Shown in pieces: positions 33,202 to 41,204 of a stretch of DNA of 64,000 nucleotides; position 1 is the stretch's first letter; each line of letters opens with the position of its first letter. This stretch comes from Mariniflexile jejuense. Lineage in GTDB: Bacteria; Bacteroidota; Bacteroidia; Flavobacteriales; Flavobacteriaceae. The notes under the pieces were generated by a model. The model saw nothing but the letters and a program-made list of their open reading frames with translations. It did no database searches and was not told the origin of the DNA. Made by a program: the position numbers and the translations under genes. The stretch spans positions 1,550,001 to 1,614,000 of the forward strand of contig NZ_JBHTJI010000001.1 of the NCBI RefSeq assembly GCF_042675665.1. The letters run 5' to 3'.

Positions 33202-33607
33202 TTTGTTCATGCGTTTATTTGTTGATTTGAAATGTATATATATAGTTTTGAAAAATTAGAAGTTTGGATTGAAGCTAAAAAACTTTCAAAAGATATTTAC
33301 AGTGTAACTAGTAAATTTTCACTAGATGAAAAATTCGGATTAACGTCACAATTAAAAAGAGCTTCAATTTCTATTTGTTCAAATATTGCTGAAGGTTCTG
33401 CTAGAAAAAGCAACAAAGATAAAGCTCATTTCACAACAATAGCATTTAGTTCTGCTGTTGAGGTTTTAAATCAAATCATCATTACTTACGAGTTAGATTT
33501 CATAAATAAAAAAGAATACGTTTCTTTAAGAGAGCAAATTGAAAGTATAACTAATAAGTTGAATGCGTTACGAAACTATCAAATTAACAAATAAACGCAT
33601 CAACAAA
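33202..33607. mobile_element. inverted-repeat-enclosed four-helix-bundle (S23/IVS-like) unit
   Basis: 28-bp terminal inverted repeats, 33202-33229 and 33580-33607, match at 26 of 28 positions and enclose a single gene. The right repeat contains the gene's stop codon and the first base of the WbqC start codon. Each repeat is itself built of two related 14-16-base units (AACAAATAAACG and AACAAATGAACG). The unit is about 406 bp, inserted between lepB and WbqC. Mobility is inferred from this structure. Confidence 0.6.
33232..33594 (+). CDS. four-helix bundle protein (23S rRNA IVS/S23-like family)
   Basis: 120 aa, all-helical: YSFEKLEVWIEAKKLSKDIYSVT, then FGLTSQLKRASISICSNIAEGSARKSNKDKAHF, and TIAFSSAVEVLNQIIITYELDFI. 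The LxxQLxRAxxSIxxNIAEG signature is diagnostic of the family first found inside 23S rRNA intervening sequences and related to the Avd accessory protein of diversity-generating retroelements. Here it is a free-standing gene within 28-bp inverted repeats. Molecular function is unknown; nucleic-acid binding is suggested by the basic bundle. Confidence 0.92.
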   Translation: MYIYSFEKLEVWIEAKKLSKDIYSVTSKFSLDEKFGLTSQLKRASISICSNIAEGSARKSNKDKAHFTTIAFSSAVEVLNQIIITYELDFINKKEYVSLREQIESITNKLNALRNYQINK

Positions 33608-34230
33608 TGAACGTTATATTACATCCAACATACTTTCCTAACATAGCACATTTTGTAGCTATTGCTAAAGCAGATGCTATTACATTTGAAGTTGAGGATA
33701 ATTTTTTAAAGCAAACCTACAGAAACCGTACGTACATTTATGGCGCAAACGGTAAATTAACTTTAAACATTCCTGTAATTCATACCCAAAAAAACAGGCA
33801 AAAGTACAAGGATGTTAAAATTTTTAATGATGAAAATTGGCAAAGCAATCATTGGAAATCGTTACTTTCAGCTTATAAAACATCGCCTTTTTTTGAATAT
33901 TATGAAGATGAACTTCAACCCTTATTCAACATAAAAGCTGATTATATTTTAGATTTTAATTTAAAATGTTTTGATGTAATTTGTGATTGTTTACAGTTAG
34001 ATTTAAACATATCTAAATCTGAAACATATCAAAAAACTATTGAAAAAAACTTGGATTTTAGACCATTAGTGAATGCAAAAAAAGAACACATTCAACCTTT
34101 TGAAAATTACACCCAGGTTTTTGGTGATAAACATGGTTTTATTCCTAATTTAAGCATTTTAGATTTACTTTTTAACGAAGGTCCTAATGCTTTAAATTAT
34201 TTAGAATCGCAAACAACACCACTTTTATAA
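33607..34230 (+). CDS. WbqC family protein
   Basis: 207 aa. Family features: HPTYFPNIAHF near the N-terminus, TYRNRTYIYGANGKLTLNIPV, WQSNHWKSLLSAYKTSPFFEYYEDEL, and LSILDLLFNEGP near the end. WbqC-like proteins occur near polysaccharide genes and are thought to act in sugar-amine modification, but biochemistry is limited. The start codon overlaps the right repeat of the four-helix-bundle unit. The stop overlaps the next gene's ATG by one base. Confidence 0.85.
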   Translation: MNVILHPTYFPNIAHFVAIAKADAITFEVEDNFLKQTYRNRTYIYGANGKLTLNIPVIHTQKNRQKYKDVKIFNDENWQSNHWKSLLSAYKTSPFFEYYEDELQPLFNIKADYILDFNLKCFDVICDCLQLDLNISKSETYQKTIEKNLDFRPLVNAKKEHIQPFENYTQVFGDKHGFIPNLSILDLLFNEGPNALNYLESQTTPLL

Positions 34231-34538
34231 TGCTTCAAACAGTAGCGCATTACGGTTGTCATTTTTTATTGCCTTTGGCAGTAGCATTACTTTTTTATAA
34301 ACCCCGTTGGAAATTTGCTTACCTCATCATGGTTTTAGGTATGTTGATAGATTTAGATCACTTATTAGCAAACCCTGTTTTCGACCCAAATAGATGTAGT
34401 ATTAATTTTCATCCGCTACACTCCTACTATGCTATTGCTATTTATTTACTGCTTTTACTTCCTAAGAAAACACGATTAATTGGCTTAGGCTTGGTAATAC
34501 ATATTATTGCTGATATGGTTGATTGTTCACTAATGTAA
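34230..34538 (+). CDS. DUF6122 family membrane protein
   Basis: 102 aa with three to four membrane helices (about 10-22, 28-46, 66-80, 84-96) and the conserved polar sequence MLIDLDHLLANPVFDPNRCSINFHPLHSY. The Asp/His-rich motif resembles a metal-binding site of the YdjM/metal-dependent hydrolase-like membrane families, but no function is established. Coupled to WbqC by a one-base overlap and convergent with the nuclease gene 31 bases away. Confidence 0.8.
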   Translation: MLQTVAHYGCHFLLPLAVALLFYKPRWKFAYLIMVLGMLIDLDHLLANPVFDPNRCSINFHPLHSYYAIAIYLLLLLPKKTRLIGLGLVIHIIADMVDCSLM

Positions 34539-34568
34539 AAAACAAGAATTGATGCCTTCAAGCAGAAA

Positions 34569-35600
34569 TTAATTATCATTTGACAAACTCAAAGTTGTTG
34601 AAATAGGATAATGATCGGAAAAATGTTCATTATACGATTTAAAACCATTTACAGAAAACGCATCGTCAGCAAAAATATAGTCTATTCGAACGGGGAAAAA
34701 TTTAAAATCGTATGTTCTACCAAAACCATTGCCCGCTTCTAAAAAGGTATCGTTTAAATCGCCTTTTATTTTTCTATATACATATGAAAATGCTGTGTTA
34801 TTAAAATCGCCACAAATAATTGTTTTATAACGGCAGTTGGCTTTATGGTTTAAAAGTAATTCGGTTTGCGATTGTTGCATTTTAAAAGTGGAACTTACCC
34901 TGTTAAATAGTCGTTCAGAATTTGCATTTTTTAAGCTATCTATTTGGGTATTGATACGTAACGATTCTAGATGAACGTTGTAAATTCTAATAGTATCTTT
35001 CCCTTTTACAACATCGGCAAAAATAGCATTGTTGGAAGTATTAGGAAACTCTACCGATCCCGAATTAATAATACGAAACTGTGAAAAAATAGCTTGACCA
35101 TGCTTTATTTTTTTTCCTGAAAGATGCTCGTATTTGTATTTGAAAAAGGCTAAATCGTTATTTTTACGTGGATGATAATCTTGAATACATAAAATAGCTG
35201 GTTCTTGCTTTTTTACAAACTCAATAATTTTGGTATCAATATCTTTTTCTGGAATCCAATCAAATAAATTAAATAACCTAACATTGTAATTCATTACCTT
35301 AAAATTACTAGGATTTTCAATTTTTTTAGAAGATGAAAACTTATATAAAGAGCCAAATGCTATTTGACCAATTACCAAAACTCCTAACGACAGTATTAAT
35401 TGCTTTCTAACTCTAAACAACCAATACAAAAAAAACAACACATTACTTAGTATTAAAAAAGGCACACCCAAATTAAGAACAGATAAAACAGAATATGTTT
35501 TTGGAGGTAAAAATGGCAAGACAAAAGCTAGCAACAAAACAAAAGCAACCAACATGTTGATAACATATATAACCTTGTTTATGGTGCTTAATTGTTTCAT
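34569..35600 (-). CDS. endonuclease/exonuclease/phosphatase family protein, membrane-anchored
   Basis: 343 aa. Residues 1-95 contain about three membrane helices (VINMLVAFVLLLAFVLPFLP, VLNLGVPFLILSNVLFFLYWLF, LILSLGVLVIGQIAFGSLYKF). The EEP domain follows: VMNYNVRLFN, CIQDYHPR, YNVHLES, IICGDFNN and the terminal FSDHYPISTTLSL, which provide the metal and catalytic Asn/Asp/His residues. The catalytic domain probably faces the periplasm. Last gene of the minus-strand run from 39742; spacing to the rhomboid gene is 2 bases. Substrate unknown. Confidence 0.88.
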   Translation of the reverse strand: MKQLSTINKVIYVINMLVAFVLLLAFVLPFLPPKTYSVLSVLNLGVPFLILSNVLFFLYWLFRVRKQLILSLGVLVIGQIAFGSLYKFSSSKKIENPSNFKVMNYNVRLFNLFDWIPEKDIDTKIIEFVKKQEPAILCIQDYHPRKNNDLAFFKYKYEHLSGKKIKHGQAIFSQFRIINSGSVEFPNTSNNAIFADVVKGKDTIRIYNVHLESLRINTQIDSLKNANSERLFNRVSSTFKMQQSQTELLLNHKANCRYKTIICGDFNNTAFSYVYRKIKGDLNDTFLEAGNGFGRTYDFKFFPVRIDYIFADDAFSVNGFKSYNEHFSDHYPISTTLSLSNDN

Positions 35601-35602
35601 TT

Positions 35603-36493
35603 TTACTTTCCTGCCCTAAATAAAAACTCTTTTTCTTCGGCTGTTAAACTATCGTAACCGCTTTTGCTAATTTTATCTAAAATAACGTCTATTTTCTTTT
35701 GGTTATTAAACTCGTTAAAATCCGATTTCGTATAACCACCAACTTTACTTTTATTTTTATGAACCGTTTTTAACGGTCCTTTTTTTGATGGTTTAAACAT
35801 ATGAGTAAAAAGGTTCATCAAACCTTCAATACCTTTTCCTATATCATTGCCAACTAATAATTGTTTTGCATACAAATACCCTAACAAAGCACCTCCTAAA
35901 TGCGCTAAATTTCCGCCTGCATTTCCTGTTACAGGATTATTTATTCCTGAAAATACACCAAAAACATCTAACACAACTATAAATAAGCCAACATGCCAAA
36001 GTTTTATGTTAAACACAAAAAAACGCACATCTTGATTTGGTAAATAAGCGCAAAGAAAAATTAATAACGCCCTAACAGCTGCCGATGCACCAACCAAATT
36101 AGAATTAGCAGTAAACACATTAGGAAATAATGTGTAGCATAGCATATACAAAACACCGCCAGCCATAGCACCAAGCATATAAATATTTAAAGCCATTTTA
36201 GCGCTAAATAAATTTAAAAACATACGCCCAATAAAATACAGCCATAGCATATTGAAAAGAATATGCAAAAAATCATAATGTACAAAAGCATAGGCAATTA
36301 TAGCCCAAGGTTTTGTAAAAAAAACACCAAAATCACTTGGTAAATCTAGCCAATTTAAACTTGTATTATCTGGTAAGCCTAAAAACTTAGTCAGTAAAAA
36401 ACCAATAAAAAAAACTATAACGTTAACTATTATAATTTTATCTAAAACATTAAGGTTAGATAGCTTATATTTTACATCATTAGCTAAACTCAT
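35603..36493 (-). CDS. rhomboid family intramembrane serine protease (second copy)
   Basis: About 296 aa. I take the ATG at 36493 (MSLANDVKYKLSNL), which overlaps the previous stop as TAATG; the open frame extends upstream only to a TTG. Six membrane helices, HILFNMLWLYFIGRMFL, catalytic-serine region NLVGASAAVRALLIFL (GASA rather than the usual GxSG), and the His helix LAHLGGALLGYLYAKQ. The cytoplasmic tail has a conserved basic/PSKKGPLKTV stretch and ends EEKEFLFRAGK. Translationally coupled to the other rhomboid. Confidence 0.9.
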   Translation of the reverse strand: MSLANDVKYKLSNLNVLDKIIIVNVIVFFIGFLLTKFLGLPDNTSLNWLDLPSDFGVFFTKPWAIIAYAFVHYDFLHILFNMLWLYFIGRMFLNLFSAKMALNIYMLGAMAGGVLYMLCYTLFPNVFTANSNLVGASAAVRALLIFLCAYLPNQDVRFFVFNIKLWHVGLFIVVLDVFGVFSGINNPVTGNAGGNLAHLGGALLGYLYAKQLLVGNDIGKGIEGLMNLFTHMFKPSKKGPLKTVHKNKSKVGGYTKSDFNEFNNQKKIDVILDKISKSGYDSLTAEEKEFLFRAGK

Positions 36494-37260
36494 TAATACC
36501 AACGGTTATTATTAAACTGATTTTTTTTCCAGTACCACATTATAAAAAAGCCTGTTAATGCACCACCTACGTGAGCCATATATGCGGTATTACTAGGACT
36601 AAAAAACGATTGTCCTGTAACACCAGATATTAAATCTAAGATAATAATTCCTGGAATGAAATACTTAGCTTTAATAGGAATTGGCAGAAATATAAGCATC
36701 AATTCTGCATTAGGATTCATCATAGCAAAGGCTGCCATAACACCCATAATACAACCTGAAGCACCTACCATAGACGCGTTAAAAACTTGAAACATGTCCT
36801 GCAATTGCAAAAATTGAGCCTGTGTAACACCTTCTAAAACTTTAGTAGATGTAAGCATGTAATGAATTTGGTCTGAACTTAAACCAGAAGCTATTAAAGA
36901 ATTATAATTAGGCAAATATTGCGAATAGTAATAGCCAACTTGTAATGCTACCGCACCCAAACCAGCCGAAATATAAATAAATAAAAAACGCTTAGACCCT
37001 AAAACTTGCTCTACTGGCGAACCAAACATCCACAAAGCAAACATATTAAACAACAAATGCGTAATACTTAAATTTTGCAAATAACCGCCACCATGCATAA
37101 ACATATGTGTTATTATTTGCCACGGTTTAAATAAATCGTTTTTTGGAAAATACATTGCAAACCATTCATAAAAAGCACCATTTGCAACAAACAATGTACC
37201 TATAAACATGAGTACGTTTATAATTATTAAGTGCTTTACGGTTTCTGAAATTCGCATCAT
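36493..37260 (-). CDS. rhomboid family intramembrane serine protease (first copy)
   Basis: 255 aa, six-helix GlpG-like core. Visible: THLLFNMFALWMFGSPVEQ (the conserved HxxxN helix), catalytic serine in MVGASGCIMGVMAAFA (GASG) and catalytic histidine in YMAHVGGALTGFFI. It cleaves transmembrane substrates within the inner membrane. Lies 2 bases downstream of mutL, and its stop overlaps the ATG of a second rhomboid. Unlike its neighbour, the canonical GxSG is kept. Confidence 0.93.
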   Translation of the reverse strand: MMRISETVKHLIIINVLMFIGTLFVANGAFYEWFAMYFPKNDLFKPWQIITHMFMHGGGYLQNLSITHLLFNMFALWMFGSPVEQVLGSKRFLFIYISAGLGAVALQVGYYYSQYLPNYNSLIASGLSSDQIHYMLTSTKVLEGVTQAQFLQLQDMFQVFNASMVGASGCIMGVMAAFAMMNPNAELMLIFLPIPIKAKYFIPGIIILDLISGVTGQSFFSPSNTAYMAHVGGALTGFFIMWYWKKNQFNNNRWY

Positions 37261-37262
37261 AG

Positions 37263-39113
37263 TTACATAAATTTTTTATCTAATTCATCAACACTCATGG
37301 TTACAAATGTTGTTCGGTTAGTTGGTGATACATTGGGTTCTTTACACGCAAATAGTTTGTTTACCAAATGCTCTTGTTCATCTTTTAAAAGTGATTGCCC
37401 TCGTTTTATTGCTAAACTTTTTGCCATCGATTTTGCTAATAAATCGGTGGTACTAAAATGACTATCTGGCACTTCATTTTCAACATCACTAATTAATTGT
37501 TCTAAAATTATAGACACTTCACTATCTGGCACCGTTACAGGCACTCCTACTATCTCAACAGTTTCTTTAGTAACGTTTAAAAACACAAAACCTGTATGTT
37601 CTAAATCGTCTTTTAATTGATTAATTATTTGAATTTCTTGTGTAGAAAAATGAAGTTCTAACGGAAATAGTAATTGCTGACTTACGCCTGCTTTTATGGT
37701 TAAATTCTTCAAGAAATCTTCATACAACACACGTTGATGCGCTCGATGCTGGTCGATGACTAACATACCCGATTTAATAGTGCTAACAATGTATTTATTA
37801 TGAAGTTGATAGGTAGTTTGTACTTGTTCTATAGCATTATCATCACTAAAAACAGACAACGTTGTTTCTTCACTTTCAAAATGCACTTCGCTAAAATCGT
37901 GTTCTGTTTTTGTTCCTTTTGATTCTAAACCAACATACAAACTATCCCAATTATTAACAGTTTGTTTCTTAAATGCTGTTGTTTGTTTGCCAGAAGTATA
38001 GGTTTCTTTAAATGGGTTAAAGCTTCTATCTACTTCTATAACAGGCGTATTTGTTTCTTTATTATTGAAATTATATGGCGTATCTAAACTAGCATCACGC
38101 TCAAAATCGAGTACAGGTGCAATATTAAATTGCCCTAAACTATGTTTTACTGCCGAACGCAATAATGCATAAAGCGTATGCTCATCATCAAACTTAATTT
38201 CTGTTTTTGTAGGATGAATATTGATATCAATGGTTTGTGGATCGACATTTAAGTTTAAAAAATAACTTGGATGGTTGCCATTTTTTAATAAACCTTCAAA
38301 CGCTGATGAAATAGCATGGTTTAAATACGGACTTTTAATAAATCTATCATTCACAAAAAAGTATTGTTCGCCTCTGGTTTTTTTTGCAAATTCTGGTTTA
38401 CCAACAAAACCTGAGATTTTTAAAACTTCGGTTTCTTCTTCAACAGGTACTAATTTTTCATTCGTTTTTGTTCCAAAAATATTTACAATTCGCTGTCTGT
38501 AATTACTAATTGGCAAATTAAAAACCTCACTTCCATTATTATATAATACAAAACTTATACTTGGATGCGCTAAAGCTACACGATGAAATTCATCAATAAC
38601 ATGGCGTAATTCAACAGCATTCGATTTTAAAAAATTACGTCGCGCAGGAATATTAAAAAACAGATTTTTTACTGAAAGTGACGTTCCTTTTGGTGTTACC
38701 ACAACTTCTTGAGAAACAATAGAACTGCCTTCAATAATAATTACAGTACCTACATCATCATGTTCTTGTTTTGTTTTTAATTCTACATGCGCAATAGCTG
38801 CAATACTTGCCAACGCTTCTCCACGAAACCCTTTGGTGTGCAAATGAAATAAATCGTCGGCAGAACGAATTTTAGAGGTTGCATGACGCTCAAAACTTAA
38901 TCTGGCATCGGTAGCACTCATGCCTTTTCCATTGTCAATTACTTGCACAAGGGTTTTTCCTGCGTCTTTTATAATAAGTTTAATAATGGTAGCATCGGCA
39001 TCTATGGCGTTTTCTAAAAGTTCTTTAACCACCGAAGCGGGACGTTGTACAACTTCTCCAGCAGCAATTTGGTTTGCTACATGATCGGGTAATAGCTGTA
39101 TAATGTCTGCCAT
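37263..39113 (-). CDS. mutL: DNA mismatch repair protein MutL
   Basis: 616 aa. N-terminal GHKL ATPase: ELLENAIDADA, QVIDNGKGM, TKGFRGEALASI. The transducer region follows (FNIPARRNFLKS; FFVNDRFIKSPYLNHAI; DINIHPTKTEIKF), then a long linker and a C-terminal dimerisation domain. The endonuclease metal motif DQHA(x)2E(x)4E appears as DQHRAHQRVLYE (454-465), with Arg for Ala and Gln for the first Glu, so nicking activity may be altered. Interacts with MutS and beta clamp. Upstream small genes are 3 bases away. Confidence 0.95.
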   Translation of the reverse strand: MADIIQLLPDHVANQIAAGEVVQRPASVVKELLENAIDADATIIKLIIKDAGKTLVQVIDNGKGMSATDARLSFERHATSKIRSADDLFHLHTKGFRGEALASIAAIAHVELKTKQEHDDVGTVIIIEGSSIVSQEVVVTPKGTSLSVKNLFFNIPARRNFLKSNAVELRHVIDEFHRVALAHPSISFVLYNNGSEVFNLPISNYRQRIVNIFGTKTNEKLVPVEEETEVLKISGFVGKPEFAKKTRGEQYFFVNDRFIKSPYLNHAISSAFEGLLKNGNHPSYFLNLNVDPQTIDINIHPTKTEIKFDDEHTLYALLRSAVKHSLGQFNIAPVLDFERDASLDTPYNFNNKETNTPVIEVDRSFNPFKETYTSGKQTTAFKKQTVNNWDSLYVGLESKGTKTEHDFSEVHFESEETTLSVFSDDNAIEQVQTTYQLHNKYIVSTIKSGMLVIDQHRAHQRVLYEDFLKNLTIKAGVSQQLLFPLELHFSTQEIQIINQLKDDLEHTGFVFLNVTKETVEIVGVPVTVPDSEVSIILEQLISDVENEVPDSHFSTTDLLAKSMAKSLAIKRGQSLLKDEQEHLVNKLFACKEPNVSPTNRTTFVTMSVDELDKKFM

Positions 39114-39116
39114 GTA

Positions 39117-39404
39117 TTATTTAGAAAAGAATATAGATAAATCGAAATCGATAATTAAAAGAAACACCAAAACCAAAATAGCTACTATAATTAGAATTCG
39201 TCTATCTGCTTTTTTATCTGGATTGTTTTTTAAATCGTCTAAAGCGTTATTTAGTTTGGTTTTAAAACCTGTATTACCGCCAACGGTTTTTCTATGTTCG
39301 TCAAATTTATGTTTTATTTCAAACGGATTTCCTTCACCTTTATCATCAAAATAACGCGGTGTGTAGCTGTACTTTTTGTTTTTTCGCAATTTCAAGATTC
39401 CCAT
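39117..39404 (-). CDS. small membrane protein, hypothetical
   Basis: 95 aa: a basic, soluble N-terminal part (MGILKLRKNKKYSYTPRYFDDKGEGNP; KHKFDEHRKTVGG) and one C-terminal transmembrane helix (about 72-90, ILIIVAILVLVFLLIIDF). Homologues next to mutL in related genomes are sometimes labelled riboflavin synthase subunit beta, but nothing in this sequence supports that. It is 3 bases upstream of mutL and probably in its operon. Function unknown. Confidence 0.75.
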   Translation of the reverse strand: MGILKLRKNKKYSYTPRYFDDKGEGNPFEIKHKFDEHRKTVGGNTGFKTKLNNALDDLKNNPDKKADRRILIIVAILVLVFLLIIDFDLSIFFSK

Positions 39405-39421
39405 AATTTCTAAGTTTTAAG

Positions 39422-39742
39422 TTAATTGAATTTTGAATCCAATACATACATACAAATCAATAATAATACCAAAGCTAAGATTAGAATTGGTAAAGACATA
39501 GCGCCTTTTACTTTTCTACTGCCTGTACTTTCTCGTTGCCATTTAGAAACAAAGTCTTTTTTCTTAGGTAACTCTAAATTTGCATCCGCACTTTTTTCTT
39601 CTGAAAAAACGGATGAATGCTTAAAGGTTTTATGTTTGCGTTGTTTAAACAAAGTTACTACTACTTTTACCTCAAAAATACTTAAAAATAGGCAGAAACC
39701 GAGAATTGAAATGCTAAATAATTCCAAAAAAACAAATTCCAA
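39422..39742 (-). CDS. small two-helix membrane protein, hypothetical
   Basis: 106 aa: hydrophobic N-terminal helix (FVFLELFSISILGFCLFLSIF), a charged loop (KQRKHKTFKHS; EEKSADANLELPKKKDF), and a C-terminal helix (SLPILILALVLLLICMYVL). No family recognised. Same strand and 17 bases upstream of another small membrane-protein gene, so probably the head of the run ending at 34569. The start is uncertain because several in-frame Met or Leu codons occur in the first helix. Confidence 0.55.
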   Translation of the reverse strand: MEFVFLELFSISILGFCLFLSIFEVKVVVTLFKQRKHKTFKHSSVFSEEKSADANLELPKKKDFVSKWQRESTGSRKVKGAMSLPILILALVLLLICMYVLDSKFN

Positions 39743-39804
39743 ACTCCAAAAGTGGTTTACAATACACTGTTGGAATTTGGAATTTTAAGATTGTATGTTT
39801 TTTA

Positions 39805-40290
39805 CTAACTGTTTTTCCGTAATTCCGCCATTTTTATGGCAGCTATAGCAGCTTCAGTACCTTTATTTCCGTGTTTACCTCCAGAACGGTCTATTGATTG
39901 TTGCATGGTATTATCTGTAAGTACACAGAAAATCACTGGTGTTTCATGTAAAACATTTAAGTCTTTTATACCTTGTGTTACACCTTCGCAAACAAAATCA
40001 AAATGTTTTGTTTCGCCTTGTATTACGCAACCTATGGCAATAACAGCATTAACCAATTGTTGCTGCATTTTTTTACTGCCGTAAATAAGCTCAAAACTTC
40101 CAGGAACATCCCAACGGACAATGTTATTAGGCAACACCCCATTTTCAATCAAAGCATCGTAAGCGCCTTTATATAAGCCTTCTGTAATGGTATCATTCCA
40201 TTCTGAAACAACAATCCCAAACCGAAACTTGTTCGCATTTGGGATTGTTGTTTTATCGTAATCTGATAAATTTTTGTTTGCCGTAGCCAT
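39805..40290 (-). CDS. ribH: 6,7-dimethyl-8-ribityllumazine synthase
   Basis: 161 aa from the ATG at 40290 (MATANKNLSDYD); the frame continues upstream but that part overlaps the TPR gene and lacks conservation. Family motifs: FGIVVSEWND, RWDVPGSFELIYGSKKM, VIAIGCVIQGETKHFDFVCEGVTQGI, PVIFCVLTDNT and GNKGTEAA, including the catalytic His in KHFDF. Condenses the ribityl-uracil with dihydroxybutanone phosphate in riboflavin synthesis. One base separates it from the TPR gene stop. Confidence 0.95.
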   Translation of the reverse strand: MATANKNLSDYDKTTIPNANKFRFGIVVSEWNDTITEGLYKGAYDALIENGVLPNNIVRWDVPGSFELIYGSKKMQQQLVNAVIAIGCVIQGETKHFDFVCEGVTQGIKDLNVLHETPVIFCVLTDNTMQQSIDRSGGKHGNKGTEAAIAAIKMAELRKNS

Positions 40291-40291
40291 A

Positions 40292-41062
40292 TTATTTGTT
40301 TGCCAACACCTGTGCTTTACCAATAAAAACATCTATGGTTGCAGCTTCAGATGAATTTGGAAATTCGTCTTTAATTTTGTTAAAATACGTAAGTGCTTTA
40401 TCAGCTTTACCTAATTCTAAAGCAATTGCGCCAGCTTTGTATAAATACATTGGTGTTGTGTATTCATTATTACGCATTTCTGCAGCTTGCTCATAATAAT
40501 CTAAAGCATCATCAGATTGGTTTAATTGCGCAAACGCATCGCCAATATTTCCTTTAGCTAATGGTGCTAAAATTTCATCATCACTAGTAAATTCGTTTAA
40601 ATGCTCAATAGCTTTTTTATAATCTTTTAAATGCAAATAAGCTGTACCAGCATAGTAGTTTGCTAAGTTTGCAGCTGGTGTTCCGCTATGTTCTTTAATA
40701 ATATCTAACATACCAAATTTACCTTCACCACCTTTTAAAGCAAGCGTAAAAAGTGAATCTTTTGCTGTACTATTTACGGCATCGTTAAAATAGTTTTGTG
40801 CTTGAGCCATATCGTTCATAGCAGTAACCTGTTTAGGTTTTGCAACAAACTCGTTATACCCTAAATAACCTAAAACTACTGCAGCAACAACACCTATAAC
40901 TATGAAAATATATTTTTGATTTTTAGCTACAAAATCTTCTGTTTTTGATGCTGTTTCGTCAAGCGTGTTAAAAACCTCGGCAGTAGTTGAGTGTTGTTCT
41001 ACTTCTTCTACCTTTTCCTCTACTGTTCTTGGTTTGTATCCTCTTTTATTATAAGTTGCCAT
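40292..41062 (-). CDS. TPR-repeat membrane-anchored protein (YfgM-like)
   Basis: 256 aa: cytoplasmic acidic N-terminus (residues 1-48), one transmembrane helix (about 50-68, YIFIVIGVVAAVVLGYLGY), then periplasmic TPR helices (ANYYAGTAYLHLKDYKKAIEHL, GNIGDAFAQLNQSDDALDYYEQAA, YKAGAIALELGKADKALTYFNKI). The topology matches YfgM/YtfP-type TPR proteins that work with membrane protein complexes. Upstream of ribH with a 1-base gap, a pairing conserved in this family of bacteria. Specific partner unknown. Confidence 0.85.
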   Translation of the reverse strand: MATYNKRGYKPRTVEEKVEEVEQHSTTAEVFNTLDETASKTEDFVAKNQKYIFIVIGVVAAVVLGYLGYNEFVAKPKQVTAMNDMAQAQNYFNDAVNSTAKDSLFTLALKGGEGKFGMLDIIKEHSGTPAANLANYYAGTAYLHLKDYKKAIEHLNEFTSDDEILAPLAKGNIGDAFAQLNQSDDALDYYEQAAEMRNNEYTTPMYLYKAGAIALELGKADKALTYFNKIKDEFPNSSEAATIDVFIGKAQVLANK

Positions 41063-41089
41063 GTATTTAGTCTAAATTTTAATGCGCCG

Positions 41090-41097
41090 CAAAAATA
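41090..41097 (-). promoter_or_regulatory. candidate -7 promoter box of the TPR-ribH operon
   Basis: Minus strand reads TATTTTTG, matching TAnnTTTG, 27 bases before the ATG at 41062. The -33 element is not clear. Confidence 0.5.
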
Positions 41098-41204
41098 TAA
41101 TTTTTCTTCATAACTAAAAGGGTATTTATTTGATATTTTTCAATAATTTGCACATCCTTAATTAATAAGCGACCACTTGCTGATACTTTTAAGTAACTTT
41201 TTGT

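Noticed and set aside
33202..33607. Diversity-generating retroelement
   Set aside because: The four-helix-bundle protein resembles Avd, but there is no reverse transcriptase, template repeat or variable repeat nearby.
36493..36502. Start of the second rhomboid at 36502
   Set aside because: That codon is TTG within the previous gene. An ATG in TAATG overlap at 36493 is the normal coupled start.
39117..39404. Riboflavin synthase subunit beta
   Set aside because: The sequence is a basic soluble stretch plus one transmembrane helix with no lumazine/riboflavin synthase motif. The true lumazine synthase is at 39805-40290.
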